A DNA stretch of 64,000 nucleotides from Glomus cerebriforme. Taxonomy: Eukaryota > Glomeromycota > Glomeromycetes > Glomerales > Glomeraceae. Made by a program: the position numbers and the translations under genes. Positions 35,690 to 46,300 of this stretch are shown here, piece by piece; the first letter of the stretch is position 1, and each line of letters begins with the position of its first letter. The DNA lies in assembly GCA_003550305.1 (NCBI GenBank), contig QKYT01000555.1, positions 9,470-73,469 on the forward strand. The letters run 5' to 3'. Below the pieces are notes generated by a model. It searched no databases and had not been told where the DNA came from. It was given only the letters and a program-made list of their open reading frames with translations.

Positions 35690-36055
35690 AGAGAAACTTT
35701 ATTTGTTAGATTTGTTAGAATCATGAAATAGGGATAATGAATCAACCAATTATGAATGAACATTCCAAAAAACAAAACGCTTCGTGAGAACTGGTCTTCC
35801 TTGTAAAATTTACATTGCATACATGAGATCGAAAATAAATAAATATACAGGAAAAAAAAAAAGACATGGTAGACTTATAAATGTGAATTTTATTTAGACC
35901 ATAATAGTGAATATGAAACTCCGCATTTTCATAATATTGATTAGATAACGAAGACATTATTTTAGTGGACTTTTCCACTTACCCTTATTATAAATTGTCA
36001 AAACTTTTTTAGAAATCATTTGTTATGAATAACATAAATATCATATTTAATAATA
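35690..36055 (+). pseudogene. Degraded fragment of the importin-5 3' end
   Basis: Positions 35701-35724 share TTATTTGTTAGATTTGTTAG, plus AATC, with the importin exon at 34115-34138. An AGGAAG block precedes it in both places, with a short deletion here. Positions about 35998-36052 (AAACTTTTTTAGAAATCATT and on) match the importin 3' flank at about 34654-34705 with scattered differences. Order and orientation are kept. No reading frame remains. Confidence 0.55.
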
Positions 36056-36251
36056 ATTTTTTTTTTTTTAAAAAAAAAAAAAAATTAAAACTTCTCACGG
36101 CAATCAAAGATGCTGAACAAATATTTTGACTTGACTAATTCAAAATACGGATTCTAATTATCTAATTTTGTTATTATTTTGTTTACGGGTACCTGTGCGT
36201 AAAAATTTCATTTATTCTCATTTCATTGATACGATTTTACTTTTATTACTT

Positions 36252-37086
36252 NNNNNNNNNNNNNNNNNNNNNNNNNNNNNNNNNNNNNNNNNNNNNNNNN
36301 NNNNNNNNNNNNNNNNNNNNNNNNNNNNNNNNNNNNNNNNNNNNNNNNNNNNNNNNNNNNNNNNNNNNNNNNNNNNNNNNNNNNNNNNNNNNNNNNNNNN
36401 NNNNNNNNNNNNNNNNNNNNNNNNNNNNNNNNNNNNNNNNNNNNNNNNNNNNNNNNNNNNNNNNNNNNNNNNNNNNNNNNNNNNNNNNNNNNNNNNNNNN
36501 NNNNNNNNNNNNNNNNNNNNNNNNNNNNNNNNNNNNNNNNNNNNNNNNNNNNNNNNNNNNNNNNNNNNNNNNNNNNNNNNNNNNNNNNNNNNNNNNNNNN
36601 NNNNNNNNNNNNNNNNNNNNNNNNNNNNNNNNNNNNNNNNNNNNNNNNNNNNNNNNNNNNNNNNNNNNNNNNNNNNNNNNNNNNNNNNNNNNNNNNNNNN
36701 NNNNNNNNNNNNNNNNNNNNNNNNNNNNNNNNNNNNNNNNNNNNNNNNNNNNNNNNNNNNNNNNNNNNNNNNNNNNNNNNNNNNNNNNNNNNNNNNNNNN
36801 NNNNNNNNNNNNNNNNNNNNNNNNNNNNNNNNNNNNNNNNNNNNNNNNNNNNNNNNNNNNNNNNNNNNNNNNNNNNNNNNNNNNNNNNNNNNNNNNNNNN
36901 NNNNNNNNNNNNNNNNNNNNNNNNNNNNNNNNNNNNNNNNNNNNNNNNNNNNNNNNNNNNNNNNNNNNNNNNNNNNNNNNNNNNNNNNNNNNNNNNNNNN
37001 NNNNNNNNNNNNNNNNNNNNNNNNNNNNNNNNNNNNNNNNNNNNNNNNNNNNNNNNNNNNNNNNNNNNNNNNNNNNNNNNNNNNNN
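36252..37086. other. Assembly gap (835 N)
   Basis: All bases are N. Frames drawn across it are meaningless. Confidence 0.99.
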
Positions 37087-37378
37087 AAAAAAAAAAAATG
37101 GTTCTTTCTCAATAATTTTCACGGTCGGGCCGATTGAACGCCGATGCTTAAATAATATATATATATTTTAAAACTAAAATTGTAAAGTAAAATAATATAC
37201 ATACTGCAGGAAAAAAAAACGGCGGAAAATTTTTTTTTCTTTTTAGAATCGAAAATTGAAATAATGGAACCATTTTTTTTTTATAATTTGATTCATTATT
37301 TTGTTTTTTAAAATTTTATGTACTGTATTGTTTATAGTACGAATGTGTATCAATATGGCACTTATTTATTTATTTAGA

Positions 37379-37509
37379 TCCAATTAAAATAAACAATCCT
37401 GTTGTATTCAGAAAATCCAAAGCCAAACCTGATATTTTAATCCCATACGGGTTCACAAAAAAAAAAAATGATGATGACGTTCTTTTGATAACCGCCGAAA
37501 TTAAAAAGG
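37379..37509 (+). pseudogene. Orphan exon with a PD...ExK-like pattern
   Basis: After a TATTTAG acceptor (ending near 37377) an open stretch reads PIKINNPVVFRKSKAKPD, then ILIPYGFTKKKNDDDVLLI, then TAEIKK, and stops at a GTAAAA donor at 37510. The spacing of PD, a hydrophobic strand and E-x-K resembles the core of PD-(D/E)XK nuclease-fold proteins. The earlier part would lie in the N gap and no later exon was found, so this may be a gene fragment or a decayed exon. Alternative: chance frame. Confidence 0.35.
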
Positions 37510-37677
37510 TAAAATTACAATAGTCAACATAAATAATTACAATAAATAAGGGACCCAAAATTCGCCAAGAAAGAATACAACTTCATCAGAACATCAAAAA
37601 GAAAAAAAATCCTTTAATTTCTTTGTTCTTTTAATTATATTTTTAATAAATCTTTATTATATCGTAAATGCAACACA

Positions 37678-38187
37678 ATGTCTTCTTTTAACACTTCTGA
37701 TCTTGAAAGTAATATTGAATTCTTACAATCTTATTATGAAGATGCATCAAATATCAGCAGCAATTATGTTCATGGACATCAACCCATCAATGCGCAAAAT
37801 TATCAAACGTATTCGCAACATGATATTCAAGACGAATCCACACCTGCGCCACAATGTAATACTAGTGCTGAAGTTTCTGTTCCAAAAATTTCTCTGACCT
37901 CTGATTCTTCCCTTAAGATTGAATTGGAAATTATCATTAAATTTCAAAATGATCAAAACAAACAAAAAAATCATCATGTTCATCCTTCAACTTTGTCGAA
38001 AGATCGTACTGTAAATAGAATGCATCCTTATCAACAACCAAGTGAACAAAATTTTAGAAATAAATACAGAAATGATGCTCATTCTTATTCTACGGCAACA
38101 TCAGTACCACAACTAAATAGAAGTTCTACCGTTTATGTGCAAAATGTTGGTCATACATATCAACCAAATGACGAATCTTTTTATTAA
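37678..38187 (+). CDS. Orphan S/N/Q/H-rich protein, 169 residues
   Basis: A single exon with a clear ATG and TAA. The protein is mostly disordered: rich in Ser, Asn, Gln, Tyr and His (SNYVHGHQPINAQNYQTYSQ near the start, HVHPSTLSKDRTVNRMHPYQ near residue 100). A short more ordered block, PKISLTSDSSLKIELEIIIK (about 70-90), alternates hydrophobic and polar residues like a beta strand. No known domain. A decayed paralogue lies 2.4 kb upstream at 35226, so the gene belongs to a duplicated segment. It may be a lineage-specific family. Confidence 0.6.
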   Translation: MSSFNTSDLESNIEFLQSYYEDASNISSNYVHGHQPINAQNYQTYSQHDIQDESTPAPQCNTSAEVSVPKISLTSDSSLKIELEIIIKFQNDQNKQKNHHVHPSTLSKDRTVNRMHPYQQPSEQNFRNKYRNDAHSYSTATSVPQLNRSSTVYVQNVGHTYQPNDESFY

Positions 38188-39073
38188 TATAGTTATTATG
38201 TAATTCTTATTTGATCTCAAAAAAAAACCTTTTTTTCTTCTCCCTTTTTTTTGTTTTTTTTTTCCTTTTTCTTTTCAAAATTTCTTTCTTTTTTTTTAGT
38301 ATTTTAATCTATTATGAAATTTGAGATTTCTTGGGCTTTATTTATACATTTAATTATATCGTTCCGTTTTATCTCGTCGTTTCCGTCCCATTTCGTTATA
38401 TCGTTCCCTTTCTTTATATCATTCTCTTTTTTGTTGATTATTTCGTTCATAATTTTATGTCTTCATTATTTCATTCTTTTTTGTTATGTATTTTATTACA
38501 TTTTTTTACTCAATAATCATAATAAAATATTAATTTGTTCAATTATATTCATGTTTTACAGCATATAAAAGAATTAAAATCCGCGTTATATAATAATATC
38601 AAAATTCATTACTTAAAAAATAGGAAATTTAGAAATTTGGATTTTGAATTTTGATTTTTCTCGCTGTTTAATAATGTTATACTGACATTTATTCCATTCC
38701 GTATATAAAATAAACACGGGTTGAATTTCTAACTTAATACGTAATAATAATACCAAATATGGATTTGTATACTTAATTTTTTTATATTTGTTTCCGTTTA
38801 CTAATTCTTCCGATTTTTTTTTTTACTAAATGGTTTTTCTTTTTTTTCATTTATAAATATTCACATCAAGACAAAATTCATCCATAGCCGGAATTGTGTA
38901 AAAATTATGGAATAAAACTTTGTGTAAGCTTTATTTTAATTCTCCGGTGAAATAATCCCATTAGTTATGCTAGATATGCATGATCACGTCAAGTGAACAT
39001 AATTATTATAATAAATCTTAATAAACTATTAAAATAATAATGTGCTGACCTTTCAGGGCCTCTGATAACTTAT
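38188..39073. other. T-rich flank of the orphan gene
   Basis: The sequence from 38220 to 38520 is strongly T-biased with T and CT runs (TTCCGTTTTATCTCGTCGTT, TTCGTTATATCGTTCCCTTT), so open frames there (for example 38314-38568) encode only F/I/S/L-rich peptides and are not called. No gene is seen. Confidence 0.5.
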
Positions 39074-39567
39074 TTATTCTTCTTCTTCCTTGGCAAGTCT
39101 TCCTTTCTTTTCAATTTTCATATCATATCTTTTTTTTCTGCATTACCTTCTTCAGCCATCTCTGCAGCTAATTTTACCGGCTTTATAAAATATCTTAATT
39201 TTGATCTGCGATTCATTAACTCGATTCGTTTCTTCCAAACCGAGCTCATTTTCTATCATCAAATTTTTTCTATCCTTTAAATATTTAAGAACCTTTTTAT
39301 ACCAATCATTATGATTTGTGAACTATAAATGTAAATGTTAATAAAATATTAATTTGATAAATATAACCTATTATTCAAAAAAAAATATTTTAAAATTAAT
39401 AAAATATACTTACAGTTTGTCTATCTCTTACAGGAATATTTTCCGCTGGAATATATGAAAAGTATTCCAAATTTTCATTGATAACTTTATTGTATGATCA
39501 ATCTTTCCTGCGTTGTCATTTTTTTTCTTTTTGTATTTTGTTAGACATTCTGTTGTAATATAATGAT

Positions 39568-39647
<80 letters not shown>

Positions 39648-40241
39648 CTCTTGCCCTTTAGAATTTAAAGTAGCTTTGTGTATTTCTTCAATATAATTTT
39701 TGCTTTCTTTGTTGAAGTATGTAAAAATCAGAGTAGATTCCATACTACTCAATAACTATCCCGAGAAATTACCACCAAATGGTAAAAATCAATGACGCTG
39801 AGGTTATTAATATGATGAATGATGTCGATCATTTAAAGAATTTTTTTTTTCGAATTTTTCCAATTATGCCAATTTTATTTAATTCATATTCCTCCCTCAT
39901 CCTTTTTCCTTTTTCTATAGATGATCTGGCTTTGTCCTTTTATCTACAGATGGATCAGCTAAATCGGATTCATTATCAGGCTCTCTCTTTCTTTTTCCTT
40001 TTTGTGTTAGTTTAAATGGCACAGAATTTCATTATCTTCATCATCACCTTTGTTGAATTTTTCACTTTCGGGATTTTCGATTTTCTCTATCTTTCTTCGT
40101 GGATTTTTTCAATCTCAGTGATACATGGCTTCCAGAACTTTTTGGATCAGGTTATTTCGGAGATAAGGTTATTTAATGGTGTAGAAGTTTGTTCAGTTTC
40201 GGGGTTTAAAATGAAGAAGTTTGTTGAGACATTTTAAAAGT
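39074..40241 (-). pseudogene. Frameshifted gene with a 76-base T run
   Basis: The minus strand carries a chain of coding-like segments in different frames. From the 5' side: MSQQTSSF, then NPETEQTSTPLNNLISEI, DPKSSGSHVSLRLKKSTKKD, ENPESEKFNKGDDEDNEI, LTQKGKRKREPDNESDLADP, ESTLIFTYFNKESKNYIEEI, then after the T run ENLEYFSYIPAENIPVRDRQ, a GTAAGT donor, FTNHNDWYKKVLKYLKDRKN, and an EEEE end at 39074. Frames break at least four times. A 76-base T run at 39570-39645 interrupts it. The content (K, E, D, S rich, NLS-like KGKRKR) suggests a nuclear protein. No known domain; homopolymer errors could explain some but hardly all breaks. Confidence 0.5.
39570..39645. repeat. 76-base T homopolymer
   Basis: An uninterrupted run of T, far longer than the other runs in the window. 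Its true length is likely variable or uncertain in assembly. Confidence 0.9.
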
Positions 40242-40584
40242 AAGAAAATTTTTAATTTTAAATGTTTTATTAAACAAACTTATGACTTTCAGGTAAGGAA
40301 TAAATGACATTCAAAACTTACAATTTTTTCTACTTCTGGAATAACTAAATATTGCGCAGGCATCAATTATAATATAAGTAATCATATCGAGTTGCATAAA
40401 GACGAGTTAGAGACCGAGACCTATAACTGTTGCAGGCATGACGAGAACTTTCTTTGAAATCAATTTATTTTAGATTTGCGCATTTTGTCGATCATTACTC
40501 CTTGTGATGATATGATATATTTACCTTCATAAGAAAAAATAAAGGTAATTCGATCATTGCAATGAAATTCTCTCCTGGAGGCCG

Positions 40585-41208
40585 TAGAGTTGGATCGGTC
40601 CGGTCCTAAAAAGACCGGTCTTTCGCCAGGACCGGACCGGACCGATTATAAAGTGGTCGGTCCAAATAGGGATATTGGGATTCACTTTTTTATATTAAGT
40701 TCATATAAAAAGTGAGTTGCGGCATTGCGATTCACTTTTTTATATTGATTTTATATCAAAAAATGAATCGCAATATCGCAACGCGCTTTTTTATATTTAT
40801 AATCACTAATATCTACAATCACTTATTACAAAATTTATAAATGATTTAAGTTCAGATCCAGGACTGAACCTAACAGAACCTGGTTTGCAAGGACTCATAG
40901 TTCCAGGACCAGGACTGGACCAGGACTGACCTAACCATCTCTAGGTCCAAAGACCAGTCTTTGGTCTGAATTGTTTAGCAAGACCATGTGATCAACAATA
41001 TAGGTCGCTATAATTGTTTGATTGCTTTTTAAACAATGATTCTAATCTATTCTCAATGGAGAAATTATAATTTATTTGATTAAAAAAAAATACATATATT
41101 TAATATAGGGACCGGTCCGGACCGGTCCTCAAATCACGGACCGAAGACCATAAAGACCGGTCCCTGGACCGTCATGGGACCGTTTTTGTCAGGACCGATC
41201 CAACCCTA
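40585..41208. mobile_element. Palindromic MITE-like element with GGACCGGTCC motifs
   Basis: Ends are inverted: TAGAGTTGGATCGGTCC at 40585 and, on the other strand, TAGGGTTGGATCGGTCC ending the element at 41208 (one mismatch in 17). Inside both ends are dense GGACCGG/CCGGTCC palindromes (40596-40670 and 41108-41190), GC-rich against the AT-rich surroundings. CTGGAGG flanks the element at 40575-40581 and 41210-41216, offset by three bases and one base, so it may be a target-site duplication. The middle holds a hairpin (40727-40771) and further CCAGGAC repeats (40855-40940). No transposase frame exists, so it is non-autonomous. The superfamily is not certain. Confidence 0.7.
40727..40771. repeat. 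Inverted repeat (hairpin) inside the MITE-like element
   Basis: GCGATTCACTTTTTT and its near-complement AAAAAATGAATCGC flank a TATATT-type loop. A second, shorter version lies just before it at about 40679-40720 (GATTCACTTTTTT and AAAAAGTGAGTTGC), so the unit is duplicated. Confidence 0.7.
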
Positions 41209-41475
41209 ACTGGAGGGACATGATCCAAATGCTTTTTGGTGAAAAAGTTCATGCTGAAGGAAAATACATATAATCACGGAGTAAATTTACGTATTGAGAA
41301 CGAAAGTGTTTCGATGTTCGTAGAAGTAACGTGTTTATAACAGTTTATAATTTCAAATTATTCGGTTAAATTAAATTGTTCACCAGAATTATGGATAGCA
41401 CTACGGCAGAAATTAATATAAAATAAATTAATAAAAAGTCCTTTTTTTTAAACTTGTACGACCATTTTTTAAAAT

Positions 41476-42092
41476 ATGGAGAGAACAATCAACGAAGGAA
41501 TAACAACAACCGATGGAATTACCACAACAGCCGATGGGGGGACAACAAAGAGTTATTAAAAAAAGCTTATTATAAGAAATTTATGCACCATTTCTTTGTT
41601 AACATATTAACAAATCTGTATATCTTTAGGTTAGGCCAAACCAATTAGAAAGTTTGTTTAACATAACCCTTTTTTTGATGAGTTTGAACAACATAAATTT
41701 TTGCCAGAATTAGCAAATTCTTTAATTTTGACCAAAATTTCAAAAACAAAATTATAGGCAAAATAATCGGCCATGTTCAATTTCCCCCCTACCCCCCATG
41801 TTATGTTAAACTTAATAATTGGTATGGCCTTATTATGACATTAGCCTCCATTACTGTATAAAGCTGACAGAACTGTCGACTTACGTTAACTTTAAACGAT
41901 GCCACCTGTTTCACATAATATCTTGATTTTTCAGAAAATAACAATGATGAATGAACAAATGAAAGATATTAATGCAAAATGAAGTTTCTGGATAGTAAAG
42001 TAGAGGATAAATTCGGTATATTAAAAGAGAAATACGACGCCGTAGAATACAACATTTCTTGTAAATTTCAATCAAAAGAATCTTTTTTTGAG
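41476..42092 (+). pseudogene. Possible broken gene with a coiled-coil exon
   Basis: At 41476 an ATG-led frame is rich in T, N and G, and the other frame there reads like QQPMELPQQPMGGQQRVIKK. After a TTTTTCAG acceptor (ending at 41935) two consecutive coding-like pieces, MMNEQMKDINAK and MKFLDSKVEDKFGILKEKYD, adjoin with a one-base frame slip in an A run (about 41974-41978), then run to a GTAAGA donor at 42093. The second piece looks like a coiled coil. A slip in an A run may be a sequencing error or true decay. No downstream exon was identified. Confidence 0.3.
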
Positions 42093-42223
42093 GTAAGACT
42101 TTGAGAGTGTCCCATTTTTCCACGTGAATAAATTTGTTGTTTGAGTAATCCGATTATGCCAATAACAGGACTGGGTCTATTATACAGGACCATTTATAGA
42201 GTAAATATATAGAGTTTTTATAA

Positions 42224-42326
42224 GTTCCTACCGTGCACTTAAAGAGAAGTACACAGTATACAATGCGTGCACTTATAGAGAGTGCACTTACAGAGAGTGC
42301 ACTTACGGAGGTCTTACTGTATAGGG
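42224..42326. mobile_element. DNA-transposon end remnant with 15-bp tandem repeats
   Basis: Three near-identical copies of GTGCACTTA(T/C)AGAGA occur at about 42268-42306, ending in GGAGGTCTTACTGTATAG. Read on the other strand this begins TATACAGTAAGACCTCC, which looks like the terminal repeat of pogo/Tigger-type Tc1-mariner elements (TA target, CAGTA start). No matching other end or transposase was found nearby, so it is a remnant. Confidence 0.4.
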
Positions 42327-43276
42327 CTTGTACTGCTCGTATTCATCACTATTTTTCTTGTAATGCCAAAACAAAAAAGCTTTAATCCATTCTTTATCCA
42401 TTTTCTTTGTATAAATTGAATAATTAACATTTATTGCTAACCCATCCTTAATGTTATTGATTAATAAAGAAATTTAGTTTGCTCTCTGCATTTACTCAGT
42501 TAATGAGTGTTATTCTTGATACAAAAAAAAAATAAATACTTTTGACGCGTAAAAATACGCGCATTCACATTACATTATAAAGAAAAAAAACCTTAACATG
42601 GTTTTTTTTTATTATTAAAAGAAATTTTTTTTTCGCACGTTAAACTATAAAAAAAAAATTTTTTTCCAGAGAGCTATTATTAACCTTTTTTTTTAAAAAA
42701 AAAATCCTAGATATATAATTCTAAATTGTCCTGAAATTGTCCTAAAATTGTCCTAAATTGTTTTTTCAAAAAGTTATCTAGGTTTTTAAATTCATTTTTT
42801 TTTTAAACCATAAAATTAAAAAATATATAATATAATAAAAAAATAACAAGTAAAACATAAAAAAAAATACATAAAAAATGATAATGATATAAATAGATAA
42901 TAGAAATGAGAAATAAAAGGAAAAGGAAAAAAAAAATGCTTAATTATTAAACACAAAAACTGAAAAAAAAAGATCCAACAAAAATGCAAAATATGCAAAA
43001 AGAAAAAAAGATCATGAAAAATTGAAGAATATTACAATTGGAAAAATGATTAAAAAAATGCAAGTTTTTAGTGTTTGTAAAGGAAACAAATAAAATGTAA
43101 GGGTTGAAGATTGCATGCAAATTAAATTGTAGTAATGAAAATCAATAAAGAATACTGATAATAAAACATAAAAAAAAAACAATCTTTTTTTTAATTAAAG
43201 TTAATTTTTGTTTTTTTGTTATTTCTTTTTAAGAAATTAAACAATAAAAAAACATTTAGAAAGAACACGAAGACTA

Positions 43277-43315
<39 letters not shown>

Positions 43316-43392
43316 AAATTTTTTTTTTTTTTTTTTTTTTTTTAAAGAAAACAAAAATTACAAATATAAAAAAATATAAAAATTTAATAAAG
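42327..43392. other. Intergenic region, extremely A/T-run rich
   Basis: It lies downstream of the CEP104 stop (43393). It contains an array of T and A runs, including T(28)A(9)T(28)-like sequence at about 43280-43343, and the short repeats GAAATTGTCCTAAAATTGTC near 42731. No gene. Confidence 0.6.
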
Positions 43393-46300
43393 TTATTTCT
43401 TGGGCTTTGAAACTTTGGCTGTTGACGCCTTCTTAGGCTTGTCTTTGCTTGCAGCGGTTGGTTTACGAGTAGGAGCTTTTGATGTAGCTGATGATTTGGT
43501 GGTAGTTGTTGATTTTTTCTCGCGACTTTCTGCTGTTGCTGCTGCTTCCATCTCTTTGACCATTGAAGTAGCAATTGATGGTCTTGATTTTCTACGATTC
43601 TTTGTGCAACCATTTTCATCTAAGAGATGTGCTTTCCAACCTTGTTCTGTTGCAGGTTTAACGACTGTTTTACAAAGAGGACAACGAACAATATCTTGTC
43701 GAATAGCCATACAAGATTGTTTTGCCATGTGTTCAAGGTAGTCATCAGCTTCGATGACTTCGCGACAGCGAGGACATTGTTTGACAAATTTACTCTTGTC
43801 ACAATCATTCAACATATGGTCATCAAGAGTGGAAATTTCAAGAATCTATAAAATAAATGATTGATTTTGTTAGTTGATTAAATTTGTTCTTTCATCGAAT
43901 TTAATGTTTTATTTTTTTTTCATCTCAACTTACAATATTACACAAACGACAGTTGGTTAATACCGGACAGTCGTTCCAATAATGAGTAACTAAATTGTCT
44001 TCGGTGAATCTATCATCATGTACATCGCAGAAAATACAACATCTAAATAAATAAATAAAAATATATATTCAGTTAGAATACATGGTTTAAATAATATTTA
44101 TATAACCATTTCATTTCAATAAAATCTCTTAATTACTAATATCGAAAATAATACCTTACCTATCACCCTTTGATTCATCAGATTCATCATTAATTTTTTC
44201 AGGCTCAGCTGTCATCTTGCCTGTAAAGAAAAGAAAAAAATTAATAATAATGTATAAAGATAAAAGTGATGATAAAGTTTTTTTTTTAAAAAAAAAAGAA
44301 TCACTTACTTGTATTTGCGGAATTTTTCCTTCCGCCTTTTGTTGTTGATTTATCATCTGTTGATCCTCTTCGAGATTCTGGTTTAGCTTTAGACGTAGCG
44401 GCAGAGGATTTTGACGTTGATGTTTTCTTACTTGGAGGAGCTTTACCATCATCTTTTGATTTCTTTGCTGGGGCAGCTTTGCTAGGAGCTGATGATTTAC
44501 TTCCACGAGCAGCTGGGGCTTTCTTATTAGTAGCAGCAGTCTTATCTTTTGCTGCTTCAGCTTGACGGAGTTGTTGTTCTTCTGCCTCAAGTTCTGCAAC
44601 TAATAGAGCTTCTTCGGCTGCTAATGCTGCTTCTTCTTCATCTATTTCTTCTTGAGTTAATACTTTCGTAGCATTAGAATAATAATCGTATTCATCTTTA
44701 ATAATATTATTGGTATTATTCATCATGTGTCGTACTTCCATTAATTGTTGTTCTATTCGATTAACTGTACCACGTTTAGCTAATGGTTGTTGAAGTAATT
44801 TTTCATCAACTTCTATATCTTTAGTTTTATGATTTGGTGAAAGTGCTTCCCCTAATAAAATAAGGAAAATTAAATTTGATAATAAATAAATAAATAAAAT
44901 AAAAAATATAAAAAATAAAAGCTTACCTGCTACTTTTCCTGTTGTTTCTTCCCATTCTGTAAGAAGATTCAAAATATTTTCTAATAATATAGGTTGAATA
45001 TCTGTAAGGAATCGTGCAACTTCCATTCTACCAATACGTTTAATAACCTCAAATACAAGTTTTACAGCAGAATCTTGAACATCATCATGATGATTATTCA
45101 AATAAGATACCGCTACTTCCATAACAGCCTAATTAAATATATAAATATATTTTTTTTTTAGTCAACCCAATTTCATTCAAATATTTTTTTTAAATAATAA
45201 TAATAATAATGTGATATACTAACATCAAGACTTAATTTGTTATCTTTATCAAATTTGCATTTTGGAATTATAACAATTCCAAATTCTTCTACCAACCGAA
45301 TTACAAGTTCAACAGTGGGTTTTGCTTTTTTCATTGGTTGTGAAGATGTCTTTGCTGGTTTAAGAACTAATGATAATACTGATTGAGTTGGTGTTCGATA
45401 AGTCTTGGCTAAAAAGATAAACAGATCAACGGCACATTGTTTTACGGCATCATTTGGATCTGCTATTTTGCTAAGCAATAATTCATAACTATTATCAACC
45501 AATTTCCATGTTGAACTATTAGGAATTTGATGATGAACACAAAATCCTATAATAAAAAAAAAAATCAATTTTATATATTAGATATATATAAATATATAAA
45601 GTATTATATACATATTTTTTTTATAAAAAAAAAAGTGAACTTTACTAATTATCTTTTTCCAGAGGGTTAAAACTTGTAATGATGATTCTTCTTTGTTATC
45701 ACTCAAAGCTTCTTGCAATACTTGGTAAGTGGCTTTAACTAACATAAGCTAAATAAATAAAAAAGTAAAATAAAAATAAATTATAAATATTTTACTTATT
45801 TAACCTTATTAATAATAATTAATTTAAACAAAAACATATAACTTACTTTATCAATACCTTCAACATTTAAACCATCACAATCAATATCAATTCTTTTAAT
45901 AATATCCGTTAAAGCAGATTTTTTAAATAAAGATTTCTTGGATAATAAACATGCAATAACATATTCTCCAAAGAATGGTATTGATAATGCAAAAGCAGAT
46001 CTGCCTAGATCAGAGAGCTTAGGTTCGTCTTCGTCTTTTGACGTATAGTCTTCATCTTTTGGTAGATATTCTTCGTGTTTTGAGGTTAGAGCATCTACAA
46101 ACGGTGTCCAAGGTAAAGGGGTCGTTGAGGATTCTTGCTGTTGATCATACGTATAATTATTATAACTACCTCCTAAATATCGGCTTAATGATGCATCGCT
46201 ACTCGTCCGACTTTTCGGAAATATTGGTTCTGGGGCTCGTGCACCAGATCGATCTATTGATGCATTACTGTTTGATCGACTTTTTGGAAGATATGCGGAG

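Noticed and set aside
36168..37137. Long frames on both strands across the N run
   Set aside because: They consist of N codons and carry no information.
38314..38568. F/I/S-rich possible membrane peptide
   Set aside because: It is a translation of a T-rich tract with overlapping frames of the same kind; no sign of selection.
43400..43741. 113-codon plus-strand frame
   Set aside because: Antisense shadow of the CEP104 zinc-finger exon.
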